A stretch of 64,000 bases of DNA. It comes from Desulfosporosinus acidiphilus SJ4. GTDB taxonomy: Bacteria > Bacillota > Desulfitobacteriia > Desulfitobacteriales > Desulfitobacteriaceae. Every line of letters starts with the position of its first letter. The first letter of the stretch is position 1. This document shows, piece after piece, positions 25,121 through 38,006 of this stretch. The stretch spans positions 124,001-188,000 of the forward strand of contig NC_018068.1 in the NCBI RefSeq assembly GCF_000255115.2, in the 5' to 3' direction. The position numbers and the translations under genes are program-made. The notes below the pieces were generated by a model. It worked only from the letters and a program-made list of their open reading frames with translations, had not been told where the DNA came from and ran no database searches.

Positions 25121-27487
25121 ATGGGAATCGAAGATAAGGTTTTAAATAAATTGGATTTTCCCAAGGTTTTGGCACGTTTAGGTGAATATTGCCTGCTGCC
25201 AAGGGCCAAAGAATTAGCCGAGGGGTTAACTCCGAAAGTTGATTGGGAAGAGGTGCATTTTGGACTCCAAGAAACGGATGAAGGTAAAAATCTTATCCGG
25301 GGCAATCCGCTTTTTTCTGTCCGTGGTGCTAAGGAGATACGGCCTTACCTTGAGCGCTGCTTGCTCGGAGGGGTTATTCACGGCGAGGAGCTGCTTGAGA
25401 TTCGGGATACCTTACAGGTTGGAAGAAGGTTAAAACAGTTTTTCCAGGAATCCCAAGAGGAATTTCCTAGACTATGGGAGGTCAGTCTTTCTATCGAACC
25501 CCAAAAGGCTTTGGAAGATGAGATTTCCCGTTGCATTGCTGAGGATGGGAAGGTGGCAGACAATGCATCCCCCGAATTGGCAGAATTGCGGCGTGCTATT
25601 TATCGTTTGCAAAACAGAATTCGAGAGAGCTTGGAAGGGACCCTGCGTAACCCCGCCTATCAAAAAATGCTCCAAGACCCGATCATCACTCAGCGCTCAG
25701 ATCGTTATGTTATTCCCATCAAACAGGAATATCGTGGGGCTTTTCCAGGTATAGTCCATGATCAATCAGCCAGTGGAGCAACTCTGTTTATTGAGCCTAT
25801 GCCGGTTGTTCAATTGGGTAATGAACTGCGTGAAGTGGTTCTTAAGGAACAGCGGGAGGTTCAGCGCATTCTGCAAATGCTCTCCGCCCAGGTTGAGACA
25901 CGGGCAGAAACAGTGGCAGACCTCCATGAAGCCCTAGCCAAACTTGACTTTGTTCTGGCCAAAGCTAATTTAAGTGTGTCCATGAATGCAGGGGCCCCTG
26001 AATTAGTTGAAAAACAACAATTGAAGCTTATTCAAGCACGACATCCTTTGATTGGCGGTAAAGTTGTTCCCCTCTCCGTTGAATTAGGAATCGGGTTTGA
26101 TACTTTAGTCATTACCGGGCCGAATACCGGAGGAAAAACAGTGGCCTTGAAGGTTATCGGGCTTATGGCGGCGATGACTCAATCCGGTCTGCATATCCCG
26201 GCGGAGAGCAACTCCAGTATGGGGGTTTTTAGCCAAATTTTTGCGGATATTGGGGACGAACAAAGCGTTGAGCAATCGTTAAGTACCTTTTCGGGGCATA
26301 TGAAAAATATAGTTGAAATCATTGATCGCTCCGATGAACGGTCCTTGGTTTTGCTCGATGAAGTAGGTGCCGGAACAGACCCGACAGAGGGTGCAGCTTT
26401 GGCTATGGGCATTCTCGCGGAACTGCATTCGCGAGGGTGCAGAACCGTTTCTACCACCCATTATGGAGCGTTAAAAACCTTTGCCTATGAAACTCCCCGT
26501 GTAAAAAATGCTTCTGTGGAATTTGATACGGAGACCCTGCGCCCGACATACCGATTGTTGATTGGGATTCCGGGTAAAAGCAATGCCTTTACCATTGCCA
26601 GAAGGTTAGGATTAAGTGAAGGAGTCCTTGAACGGGCAAATACATTTGTGACCGAGCGGGAAATGCAGGTTGCCGATCTTATTGAAAATTTGGGTGAGAC
26701 GCACCGGGAAATTGAGTTAGAAAAAGAAAAGGTTCAATCAGGACGGCAAGCTGTGGAACAACAAACGAAAGCCCTGGAAGAAAAATCACAGCGTTTGGAT
26801 GAGGATTATGACCTTTTGATGACCCTGGCGAAAGAGGAAGCCGCTGAGCTTGTTCGAGAAGCAAAGCGTGAAGCGGAAGCCATTATAGCTGAGCTGAAAG
26901 AAGCTCTTAAGAAGGAGACTAAGCAGCAACAGGATATTGAAAAAGCTCGCCAAGGATTTCGTCGAATCTCCAATAAGCTTGATAAAGGACGGGCGGTTAA
27001 GCAGACCGGCAGTGGTTTATCTGCGGATCAAATTATGCTGGGACAGACGGTACTGATGACAAAACTCAGACAGAAAGGGCAGGTCCTGAAGCTCCCGAAT
27101 GCCAGCGGTGAAGTCCTTGTCCAAGCGGGTATTATGAAGGTAATGGTGCCGTTAGCCGAACTGAAGTTGGTTCGTGAAGAAAAGGTATCTCCCCCTAAAA
27201 GTTCCCGCAAAGGGAATAGCCTTGGACTGCAAAAGGCAGAGGAGATTCGAGCGGAGATCGATCTGAGGGGCATGTTGGTAGAAGAAGGCACTGAAGTATT
27301 AGATAAGTTTCTCGACGATGCGGTTCTGGGTGGCATCGGTTTGGTCTATGTGATTCATGGCAAAGGAACAGGTGCCATGCGGGCAGGAATTCAAGACTTT
27401 CTACGAGGGCATCCCCATGTACGGAGCTTTAGGCTTGGAGAATATGGTGAAGGAGACTCGGGCGTCACTGTCGTAGAGTTGAAATGA
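25121..27487 (+). CDS. mutS2: MutS2 family DNA mismatch/recombination ATPase
   Basis: A 788-residue MutS homolog lacking the mismatch-recognition domain. MutS2 proteins act on branched DNA or collided ribosomes depending on species. Core and lever domains precede the ATPase with Walker A GPNTGGKTVALK and Walker B LVLLDEVGAGTDPTEGAAL; a long coiled coil (about residues 515-630) follows, and a C-terminal Smr nuclease domain is seen in EIDLRGMLVEEG and YVIHGKGTGAMRAG. The frame is open from 25091, but ATG 25121 (MGIEDKVLNKLDF) matches the family start and has AGGA at 25113-25116, with a stronger GAGGAGGAG further upstream. It converges on the penicillin-binding protein gene. Confidence 0.93.
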   Translation: MGIEDKVLNKLDFPKVLARLGEYCLLPRAKELAEGLTPKVDWEEVHFGLQETDEGKNLIRGNPLFSVRGAKEIRPYLERCLLGGVIHGEELLEIRDTLQVGRRLKQFFQESQEEFPRLWEVSLSIEPQKALEDEISRCIAEDGKVADNASPELAELRRAIYRLQNRIRESLEGTLRNPAYQKMLQDPIITQRSDRYVIPIKQEYRGAFPGIVHDQSASGATLFIEPMPVVQLGNELREVVLKEQREVQRILQMLSAQVETRAETVADLHEALAKLDFVLAKANLSVSMNAGAPELVEKQQLKLIQARHPLIGGKVVPLSVELGIGFDTLVITGPNTGGKTVALKVIGLMAAMTQSGLHIPAESNSSMGVFSQIFADIGDEQSVEQSLSTFSGHMKNIVEIIDRSDERSLVLLDEVGAGTDPTEGAALAMGILAELHSRGCRTVSTTHYGALKTFAYETPRVKNASVEFDTETLRPTYRLLIGIPGKSNAFTIARRLGLSEGVLERANTFVTEREMQVADLIENLGETHREIELEKEKVQSGRQAVEQQTKALEEKSQRLDEDYDLLMTLAKEEAAELVREAKREAEAIIAELKEALKKETKQQQDIEKARQGFRRISNKLDKGRAVKQTGSGLSADQIMLGQTVLMTKLRQKGQVLKLPNASGEVLVQAGIMKVMVPLAELKLVREEKVSPPKSSRKGNSLGLQKAEEIRAEIDLRGMLVEEGTEVLDKFLDDAVLGGIGLVYVIHGKGTGAMRAGIQDFLRGHPHVRSFRLGEYGEGDSGVTVVELK

Positions 27488-27510
27488 TTTGCCAAAAGGT
27501 TGTAAAAAGA

Positions 27511-27543
27511 TGACACCAACCAAGATTGGTGTCATCTTTTTTA
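27511..27543 (+). terminator. Rho-independent terminator after mutS2
   Basis: TGACACCAA/TTGGTGTCA (27511-27519 with 27526-27534) is followed by TCTTTTTT. Repeat A copy 3 begins at the end of the T-run. Confidence 0.93.
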
Positions 27544-27639
27544 GTACTATCAGAAAGTATAACCTTTGGGTGTATACTGCAAGAAGAGCTAATTCGTGCG
27601 AAGACAGTGTCTACGAGCGCCAGCTAAGTTTTCTTTATT
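27544..27639. repeat. Dispersed repeat family A, copy 3 (short form)
   Basis: GTACTATCAGAAAGTATAAC starts at the terminator T-tail, then CTGCAAGAAGAGCTAATTCG, AGACAGTGTCTACGAGC and CAGCTAAGTTTTCTTTAT. Compared with copies 1 and 2 it lacks the internal CTCTGACATAAGTGCAACTA region. It fills the gap between the convergent mutS2 and PBP genes. Confidence 0.85.
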
Positions 27640-27659
27640 CGGCTGATTGCCAGCCGTTG

Positions 27660-30377
27660 CTAGTCAGTTATTGTTAATTTTACGCTATCTGAAGATGGCC
27701 CAACACCTGTCCCATTCGGGTTTTTGAAAGCTGCCCAGAAGAGATAGTCTCCGGGAATGGGAGGCTTTCCGTTGTCTGCAAGAGAGATGGAAATAGAGGT
27801 CTTTTGAGTGTGGGAGGCATTTATGGAGAAGCTTTCTACGGTAGACTGACCCGAGCGTTGAAGGTAAAAAATTGTTGAATCATTTTCGCTGTTAGCAGGG
27901 ATTGTCATGGGGATAACTGCAGTATAGGTTTTGGGGTCGTACTTCACTTGACCAAGAGCAGGTTTGGGGAGAGTGGAAAGAGTGGGATCTACTTGGGGGG
28001 CAGTATTGGAATTACTCCCGGATGAATTAGCTGCAGCTGAATTAGCAGGTGTCGAATCCGGATTCGTTGAATCGGGTGCCGTATTTTGGGTGGTTGAGCC
28101 CGGAGCGGTTGTATTATCTAACCCTATGCCGCTGGGAGGTCTATATGGTGCTTCACTTGGCGGCCACGGCCAAGAGGGGCTGCGATCGGGCAAATTAAGG
28201 AATACCTTCGTGACGACGTTTTTGGTTGCAGCATTTGCTAAGACGTTAGGGTTATCTGCATCCACATTTTTTTGAACCCAAACATCGCTTACACGAGTAG
28301 GAAAATCCCCTTGGGCAGCAATTTCAGTAGAGATGAATTGCTGTGGAGTCAAAGTGCTGGGAAGAAGTCCTGATTTTGTATCGAATTGTCCGCTGACAAT
28401 ACCTGCCGGTTCTTTAAACTCCGTTTGAACTGGGAGATCTTGGAGGGCCACAGTCATGACCTTCTTCCAGATTTGAGCTGGATAACTACCGCCATAAACA
28501 TTGTGTAAATAATGCTGACCATCCGGGTCAGAATCGTATCCCATCCAGACGATTCCCGCAAAATTGGGAGTATAGCCGGCAAACCAGGCATCCGGATTTC
28601 CAGACTTATTGCCGTATTTATCCGGGTCTAAAGATGTGGTCCCTGTTTTTCCGGCAATAGCCCAGTTCCCTATTTGGGCGCTGTAGCCTGTACCGTCGGT
28701 TACAACACTGCGCAGCATATTGTTAATAATATAGGCTGTCGTTTCTTTCATAACTCGGTTCTTTAAAATTTTAGGGGTAATAATCGTGTTGTCATTAGCG
28801 TCATTGACTTTTACGATGGCGTGAGTCGTGACTTTAACTCCGTTGTTGGCATAAACTCCATAGGCTGAGGCCATATCTAAGGTACTTACTTCCGGTGTTC
28901 CAAGAGCTAAGCTTAAGACCTTATCTTTTTGTTCGAGAGGCAGGCCAAGGTCGTCTTTGCCAAATTTCCATCCATAATCTACCCCGATGAGATTAAGGAG
29001 TTTCACTGCATAGACATTAACGGAATCTTCCAGGGCGTAACGCATCGTAATTAAGCCCTTCCATCCTTTGTCTATGGTGTCAAAATCAGTAGGGGTCCAA
29101 GCCTTACCGTTTCCGCCATTATAACTGACTGGCATATCATCGAGAACTGTTCCGGGGAAATATCCGCCTTTTTCAATAGCCGGACCATAAACAACCAAGG
29201 GCTTAATCGTTGATCCGGGCTGCCGCTTAGATTGCCAGGCTCTATTCAACCCGCGGGTGGTATAGTCTCGTCCGCCGACCATTGCCAGTATTCCGCCGGA
29301 AGTGGGATCGATAACTGTCATAGCGCCCTGAATCTTTGTGTTATCAATTCCTTTCGGGAAATTTGCAGGGTCTGCAAAAGCAGATTCGGCGGCGCTCTGG
29401 ATTTTTGTATCTATGGTTGTATATATCTTTAAACCACCGCTGTAAATTTGATCAGGAGTCAAGTTATAGGCTGTTTCCAGTTCTTCTACAACATAGTCAA
29501 TAAAATAAGGGTATTTGTAATTTGTGCTGGATACTGTCGTAGTATTCCCAGCACCGCCTTGTTTTTTCTTGGAATCCACATAAGTAAAGGGAGCATCTTT
29601 ATATTCGTTGTATTGGCTGGCCGTGATCAATCCGGCATCTTTCATAACTCCGAGCACAATGGTGCGACGGTTTTTGGCAGCTTCAGGATGGATATAGGGA
29701 TTATATTGACTGGGGGCTTGGGGAAGACCTGCTAAGAGAGCGATCTGATCCGGCGTCAGATCCTTGAGATCTTCCCCAAAATATGTTTTTGCAGCGGCTT
29801 GGATCCCAAAGGATGATTCGCCTAAAAAGATTTTATTAAGATAGAAGGTTAGAATCTCATCTTTGGTGTATTCATGCTCCAATTGAAGGGCTATAATCGC
29901 TTCTTGTATTTTGCGTGTTAGGGTTTTAGCCGTGGGATCTTCAATGAAAGCATTTCTGGCAAGCTGAACTGTGATGGTGCTTGCCCCTTCCTTAGCGCTT
30001 CCTGAGCGAATGTCATTGAGTGCTGAACCAATGATTCTAATGGGGTCAATGCCAAAATGCTGATAGAAACGTTTGTCTTCTACCGCCACAAACGTTTTTT
30101 TAACGAGATCTGGAATTTGAGAGGATTGAACAACCTGACGGTTAACGACACCGTATAACTGAGCAACTTGTACATTGTTTTTATCATAGATATAGGAAGT
30201 TTGTTGTTGGTTGCTTAGTGTACTGGGATCCCATTTAGGAGTATGTAAGGCAACAATTCCAACAAAAATCCCTCCGCCAATGATGGCCAAGAGTATGATG
30301 CTGACAAGAGACAAAATAACTAATCGAAGTCTTGACGGACGTTTTTTACGAGTATTTCTTGATTTCCGAGACGGCAT
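27660..30377 (-). CDS. Bifunctional class A penicillin-binding protein (PBP1A type)
   Basis: A peptidoglycan glycosyltransferase/transpeptidase anchored in the membrane and acting outside it. After a basic N-terminus (PSRKSRNTRKKRPSRL) a single membrane helix spans about residues 19-42. The GT51 domain has the catalytic glutamate in VEDKRFYQHFG and EGASTITVQLARN. The transpeptidase domain has SxxK as SKRQPGSTIKPL, SxN as EDSVNVYAV and KTG as AGKTGTTS. A Pro/Ser/Asn-rich linker (about 740-810) leads to a beta-rich C-terminal module of about 90 residues, plausibly a fibronectin-III-like extension. The 905-residue length is normal for clostridial PBP1. ATG 30377 has a GAGGAGGTT site. Confidence 0.95.
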   Translation of the reverse strand: MPSRKSRNTRKKRPSRLRLVILSLVSIILLAIIGGGIFVGIVALHTPKWDPSTLSNQQQTSYIYDKNNVQVAQLYGVVNRQVVQSSQIPDLVKKTFVAVEDKRFYQHFGIDPIRIIGSALNDIRSGSAKEGASTITVQLARNAFIEDPTAKTLTRKIQEAIIALQLEHEYTKDEILTFYLNKIFLGESSFGIQAAAKTYFGEDLKDLTPDQIALLAGLPQAPSQYNPYIHPEAAKNRRTIVLGVMKDAGLITASQYNEYKDAPFTYVDSKKKQGGAGNTTTVSSTNYKYPYFIDYVVEELETAYNLTPDQIYSGGLKIYTTIDTKIQSAAESAFADPANFPKGIDNTKIQGAMTVIDPTSGGILAMVGGRDYTTRGLNRAWQSKRQPGSTIKPLVVYGPAIEKGGYFPGTVLDDMPVSYNGGNGKAWTPTDFDTIDKGWKGLITMRYALEDSVNVYAVKLLNLIGVDYGWKFGKDDLGLPLEQKDKVLSLALGTPEVSTLDMASAYGVYANNGVKVTTHAIVKVNDANDNTIITPKILKNRVMKETTAYIINNMLRSVVTDGTGYSAQIGNWAIAGKTGTTSLDPDKYGNKSGNPDAWFAGYTPNFAGIVWMGYDSDPDGQHYLHNVYGGSYPAQIWKKVMTVALQDLPVQTEFKEPAGIVSGQFDTKSGLLPSTLTPQQFISTEIAAQGDFPTRVSDVWVQKNVDADNPNVLANAATKNVVTKVFLNLPDRSPSWPWPPSEAPYRPPSGIGLDNTTAPGSTTQNTAPDSTNPDSTPANSAAANSSGSNSNTAPQVDPTLSTLPKPALGQVKYDPKTYTAVIPMTIPANSENDSTIFYLQRSGQSTVESFSINASHTQKTSISISLADNGKPPIPGDYLFWAAFKNPNGTGVGPSSDSVKLTITD

Positions 30378-30414
30378 GATTGAACCTCCTCTAGTAAATA
30401 TGAGGTTTAAATAG

Positions 30415-30441
30415 ATGATATAATTCCTTGAATTATATCAT
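30415..30441. promoter_or_regulatory. Perfect 11 bp inverted repeat upstream of the PBP gene
   Basis: ATGATATAATT-CCTTG-AATTATATCAT is a perfect palindrome lying 38 bp upstream of the PBP start, and each arm contains a -10-like TATAAT on one strand. It could be an operator, or paired divergent -10 elements. Confidence 0.55.
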
Positions 30442-30503
30442 ACTTCTGCAATTCTAAGGAAATTGTAATTCAATATAGGTGTACAGATATCTGATTCGGT
30501 CAG

Positions 30504-30532
30504 TTGCGAGTCGGGCTTAGAAAAGGTATAAT
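30504..30532 (+). promoter_or_regulatory. SigA promoter of tyrS
   Basis: TTGCGA (30504-30509), 17 bp and TATAAT (30527-30532), directly upstream of the T-box leader. Confidence 0.7.
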
Positions 30533-30559
30533 ATGCTAACAAAAGCTTATAAAGTGAAT

Positions 30560-30790
30560 GGTATGATTGAGAAAGAACTTGGCTGAAGGCTGCAGAGAGA
30601 CGGTGTAAGGTGCAAACCGTCCCGGAAACCAAGCGATACACCTCAAGACTAGAGTTAAAAACTCTCGGAGTAGTTCCGTTAGCGCTACAGAGCTGGGTGT
30701 CCGTTAAAGAGAACGGCATCAATGTGGGTGGTACCGCGGAGTATTTTCGTCCCTCAACGTTTGTTGGGGGATTTATTTATTTTTCGTTTA
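30560..30790 (+). ncRNA. T-box leader of tyrS (tyrosine)
   Basis: The T-box core GTGGGTGGTACCGCGG lies at 30724-30739. A terminator stem pairs CCCTCAACG with TTGGGGG region (about 30750-30770), with a T-rich tail. A TAC triplet at 30637-30639 in GCGATACACC is a plausible tyrosine specifier in the 3' side of stem I. Stem I hairpins with GACGGT/ACCGTC are visible near 30599-30620. tyrS follows. Confidence 0.92.
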
Positions 30791-30888
30791 TTCTTATTTG
30801 CTTTGAGCAGTAATGAGACCTTTTCGGTACCACAATTAGATGAGTATCTCAATGTAAAAAGGTTAAAATATTTTTTGGAGGTAATATT

Positions 30889-32157
30889 ATGGATCTGTTT
30901 CAAGATTTAAAAGATCGAGGGCTTATTTATCAGCATACGGACGAACAAGCGTTGCGCAAACGATTAGCTTCGAGTCCTATTACGTTGTATTGTGGATTTG
31001 ACCCTACGGCAGACAGCTTACACATAGGAAGCTTGCTCCCAATCCTGATATTGAAGAGATTTCAGTTAGCGGGGCATAAACCTATTGCTTTGGTGGGCGG
31101 CGGAACCGGCTTGATTGGTGATCCCAGCGGTAAGGTTTCGGAGAGAGTGCTCAATCCTAAAGAAATTGTCGAAGAATGGGCTGATAAGATTAAAGCTCAG
31201 TTAAGCCGTTTTTTAGATTTTGAAAGAAAGGAAAATCCGGCGATCATTGCCAATAATTATGATTGGCTCGGTTCCTTGCAAGTTATTGGATTTTTAAGAG
31301 ATATCGGCAAGAACTTTCCCTTAGGAACTATGTTGGCTAAAGAGTCCGTTGAAACGCGAATGAGCAAAGGAATTTCTTATACAGAATTTAGCTATATGAT
31401 CTTACAATCCTATGATTATATGAAGTTGAATGAATTGCATGGCTGTGAACTACAAGTCGGAGGCAGTGATCAATGGGGAAATATTACTGCAGGCATTGAG
31501 TTAATTCGGCGGACCACTGTCGACCAAGATAAGGAAATGTATGGTTTAACGATGCCGCTTGTCACCAAAAGCGATGGAGTCAAATTTGGAAAAACAGAAG
31601 GCGGAGCAGTTTGGTTAGACCCTGCCAAGACATCTCCCTACAAATTCTATCAGTTTTGGTTGAATACAGACGATCGTGATGTTGTTAAGTTCTTGAAATA
31701 CTTCACCTTCTTATCGCTAGCTGAGATTTCAGCCTTAGCAGATGAGCTGGAAAGAGAGCCTGAAAAGAGAAAGGCCCAGCGGACCTTAGCCGCTGAAGTG
31801 ACAAAGTTAGTTCACGGTCAAGAAGCTCTGCTTCGGGCAGAAAAAATAACAAATGCTCTTTTCGGAGGAGGATTAAACGGTTTATCGGCGTCAGAGATCG
31901 AAGAAGGATTAAGCGATGTGCCGTCCGCTGAGTTGGAAAGCCCTGAAATAAGCTTTGTTGATTTGTTAGTTCAAGCGGGGGTTGTTTCTTCCAAGCGGCA
32001 GGCTAGAGAATCAATAGAGAATGGGGCTATTTATATTAATGACCTTCGCTATAATGATTTGGAAACTCCCGTACCACAATTGGAACGCCTAGATGGAAAG
32101 TATCTTGTTGTGCGGCGAGGGAAAAAGAATTATTATCTAATTAAATTTATGCAGTAA
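30889..32157 (+). CDS. tyrS: Tyrosyl-tRNA synthetase
   Basis: Class I synthetase for tRNA-Tyr, 422 residues. The nucleotide-binding HIGH motif appears as DSLHIGSLLP, the tyrosine pocket as SYDYMKLNELHGCELQVGGSDQWGN (split: YDYMKLNE and QVGGSDQWGN), and the KMSKS loop as VKFGKTEGG, the normal variant for the bacterial TyrS type. A C-terminal S4 RNA-binding domain (about residues 345-420) includes SSKRQARESIENGAIYIN. GGAGGTAATATT precedes ATG 30889. T-box control in the leader matches the product. Confidence 0.97.
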   Translation: MDLFQDLKDRGLIYQHTDEQALRKRLASSPITLYCGFDPTADSLHIGSLLPILILKRFQLAGHKPIALVGGGTGLIGDPSGKVSERVLNPKEIVEEWADKIKAQLSRFLDFERKENPAIIANNYDWLGSLQVIGFLRDIGKNFPLGTMLAKESVETRMSKGISYTEFSYMILQSYDYMKLNELHGCELQVGGSDQWGNITAGIELIRRTTVDQDKEMYGLTMPLVTKSDGVKFGKTEGGAVWLDPAKTSPYKFYQFWLNTDDRDVVKFLKYFTFLSLAEISALADELEREPEKRKAQRTLAAEVTKLVHGQEALLRAEKITNALFGGGLNGLSASEIEEGLSDVPSAELESPEISFVDLLVQAGVVSSKRQARESIENGAIYINDLRYNDLETPVPQLERLDGKYLVVRRGKKNYYLIKFMQ

Positions 32158-32202
32158 CTCTATGGACAACTAGATTCGTAGATTATAGAGCAGCATATTT
32201 GT

Positions 32203-32229
32203 ACGGAACTGCAGATATTGCAGTTCCGT
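32203..32229 (+). terminator. Hairpin after tyrS
   Basis: ACGGAACTGCA/TGCAGTTCCGT is an 11 bp perfect stem with a 5 nt loop. The following sequence is only moderately T-rich, so terminator efficiency is uncertain. Confidence 0.6.
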
Positions 32230-32284
32230 AGTTATGTTTAGTCAAATGGCCAAAAAAAAGTACAAAAAAACGGTAAAAGTATTG

Positions 32285-32313
32285 TTGACAAGATAAAAAT
32301 CAAATGTTAATAT
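32285..32313 (+). promoter_or_regulatory. rRNA operon promoter
   Basis: TTGACA (32285-32290), 17 bp and TAATAT (32308-32313), about 180 bp upstream of the 16S gene. Region 32314-32493 is leader with a boxA-like and processing-stem character but no gene. Confidence 0.8.
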
Positions 32314-32493
32314 ATTTAAGTGCCGCAAAACAAAAGACTTAAAAGTAGCGGCTTCCAAGACATCCAGATTAATTATTCAGGTCTTTGAAAACTAAACAAC
32401 AAGGACAGCCAATGAGAGAAACTCGCAAGAGTTTCAAAAGAATCATGAAATCATGAGCAAGAAATCATCTTCTTACGAAGAAGTTGAATAACT

Positions 32494-34071
<1,578 letters not shown>

Positions 34072-34261
34072 CGGTTTAGAGCTTAGGCTTTAAACGAACA
34101 TCCTATGGGTCGATGCTCTTATGAAGAAAACGAAGGTTAAACTTAAGTTTTAAATAAGAGATCAAAAAAGAGTCGCAAGGCTCAAGCCGAGGGATCGGCA
34201 ACTCATTGGCAAAGCTGTTGTTTAGTTTTGAGAGACCAGGAATGGTAACTCAATATGATGT

Positions 34262-34337
<76 letters not shown>

Positions 34338-34468
34338 TTTTATTATGTAAAAATTCTTGCTCTTTGAAAACTGCATAGAGAAATAATTTCTAGTAAGTCA
34401 AAGGAAACATCACCTCAAAACGACGTGTCAACGAAGTTTTGAGAAACCCTAATGTAGTATAGATTTTA

Positions 34469-37383
<2,915 letters not shown>

Positions 37384-37499
37384 TTGAACTACGGCAGGAA
37401 CGTGGCTCAGTGTTTCCGAAGAAGACGAAACTAGAAAGAAGACTCTATGTGGTTTTGAGAGAGCAGGGTTCTGTAAAAGAAAACTGAAAATCTCAGAGA

Positions 37500-37615
37500 T
37501 CTGGTGATCATGCCGGAGGGGTTCCACCCGTTCCCATACCGAACACGGAAGTTAAGACCTCCAGGGCCGAGCATACTTGGGGCATAGCCCCTGGGAAATT
37601 AGGTCATCGCCAGGT
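37500..37615 (+). rRNA. rrf: 5S ribosomal RNA (intact)
   Basis: TCTGGTGATCATGCCGGAGG at the 5' end pairs with TCATCGCCAGG at the 3' end. The conserved CCCGTTCCCATACCGAACAC and GAAGTTAAGACCTCCAGGGC are present. It is 116 nt. This is the only complete 5S in the window; three broken copies follow. Confidence 0.95.
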
Positions 37616-37623
37616 AAACAAGC

Positions 37624-37655
37624 GAAAGACTGCCTTATGGGCAGTCTTTCTGTGT
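37624..37655 (+). terminator. rRNA operon terminator
   Basis: GAAAGACTGCC/GGCAGTCTTTC with a TTAT-type loop and TGTGTTC tail. The copies of this hairpin that follow the broken 5S repeats keep the stem with compensatory changes (GATAGACTGCC/GGCAGTCTATC at 37874-37901). Confidence 0.85.
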
Positions 37656-37705
37656 TCATAGTAAGAATTATGTAGGCATATTAAGTTAATTACAAGAAGG
37701 AAGTC

Positions 37706-37865
37706 CGGGGTTCCACCCGTTCGATCCACGTTGCAGGAGTCTGCGTTACGGGACGCAACGTGGCGAAAAGCTCGTCCGCTTTTCGTATACCGAACACGGA
37801 AGTTAAGACCTCCAGGGCCGAGCATACTTGGGGCATAGCCCCTGGGAAATTAGGTCATCGCCAGG
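37706..37865 (+). pseudogene. Degenerate 5S rRNA copy A with a two-hairpin insertion
   Basis: This copy lacks the first about 20 nt of 5S, starting at CCGGGGTTCCACCCG, so it cannot form the terminal helix. The 5S sequence is interrupted after CCCGTTC by insertion B1 and resumes at TATACCGAACACGG through CATCGCCAGG. The terminator-like hairpin follows. It is a partial tandem duplicate of the 5S 3' region and its terminator. Confidence 0.85.
37723..37785. repeat. Two-hairpin element B, copy 1
   Basis: Hairpin 1 has stem CCACGTTGC/GCAACGTGG around a loop with AGGAGTCTGCGTTACGGGAC; hairpin 2 is CGAAAAGC-TCGTCC-GCTTTTCG. The element is inserted within 5S copy A between CCCGTTC and TATACCG. Confidence 0.88.
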
Positions 37866-38006
37866 TAACAAGCGATAGACTGCCAATTATGGCAGTCTAT
37901 CTGTGTCTATCCTGAAAACTAAGTGCTAAAGGCTGTGAAAACAAAAAAAGTCCAACCATACTCAGGTAGAAACCTGAGCACACATAAATCTTATCTTTAG
38001 GATTAT

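Noticed and set aside
27964-29735. Plus-strand frames opposite the penicillin-binding protein gene
   Set aside because: They are antisense shadows of a gene with all expected catalytic motifs.
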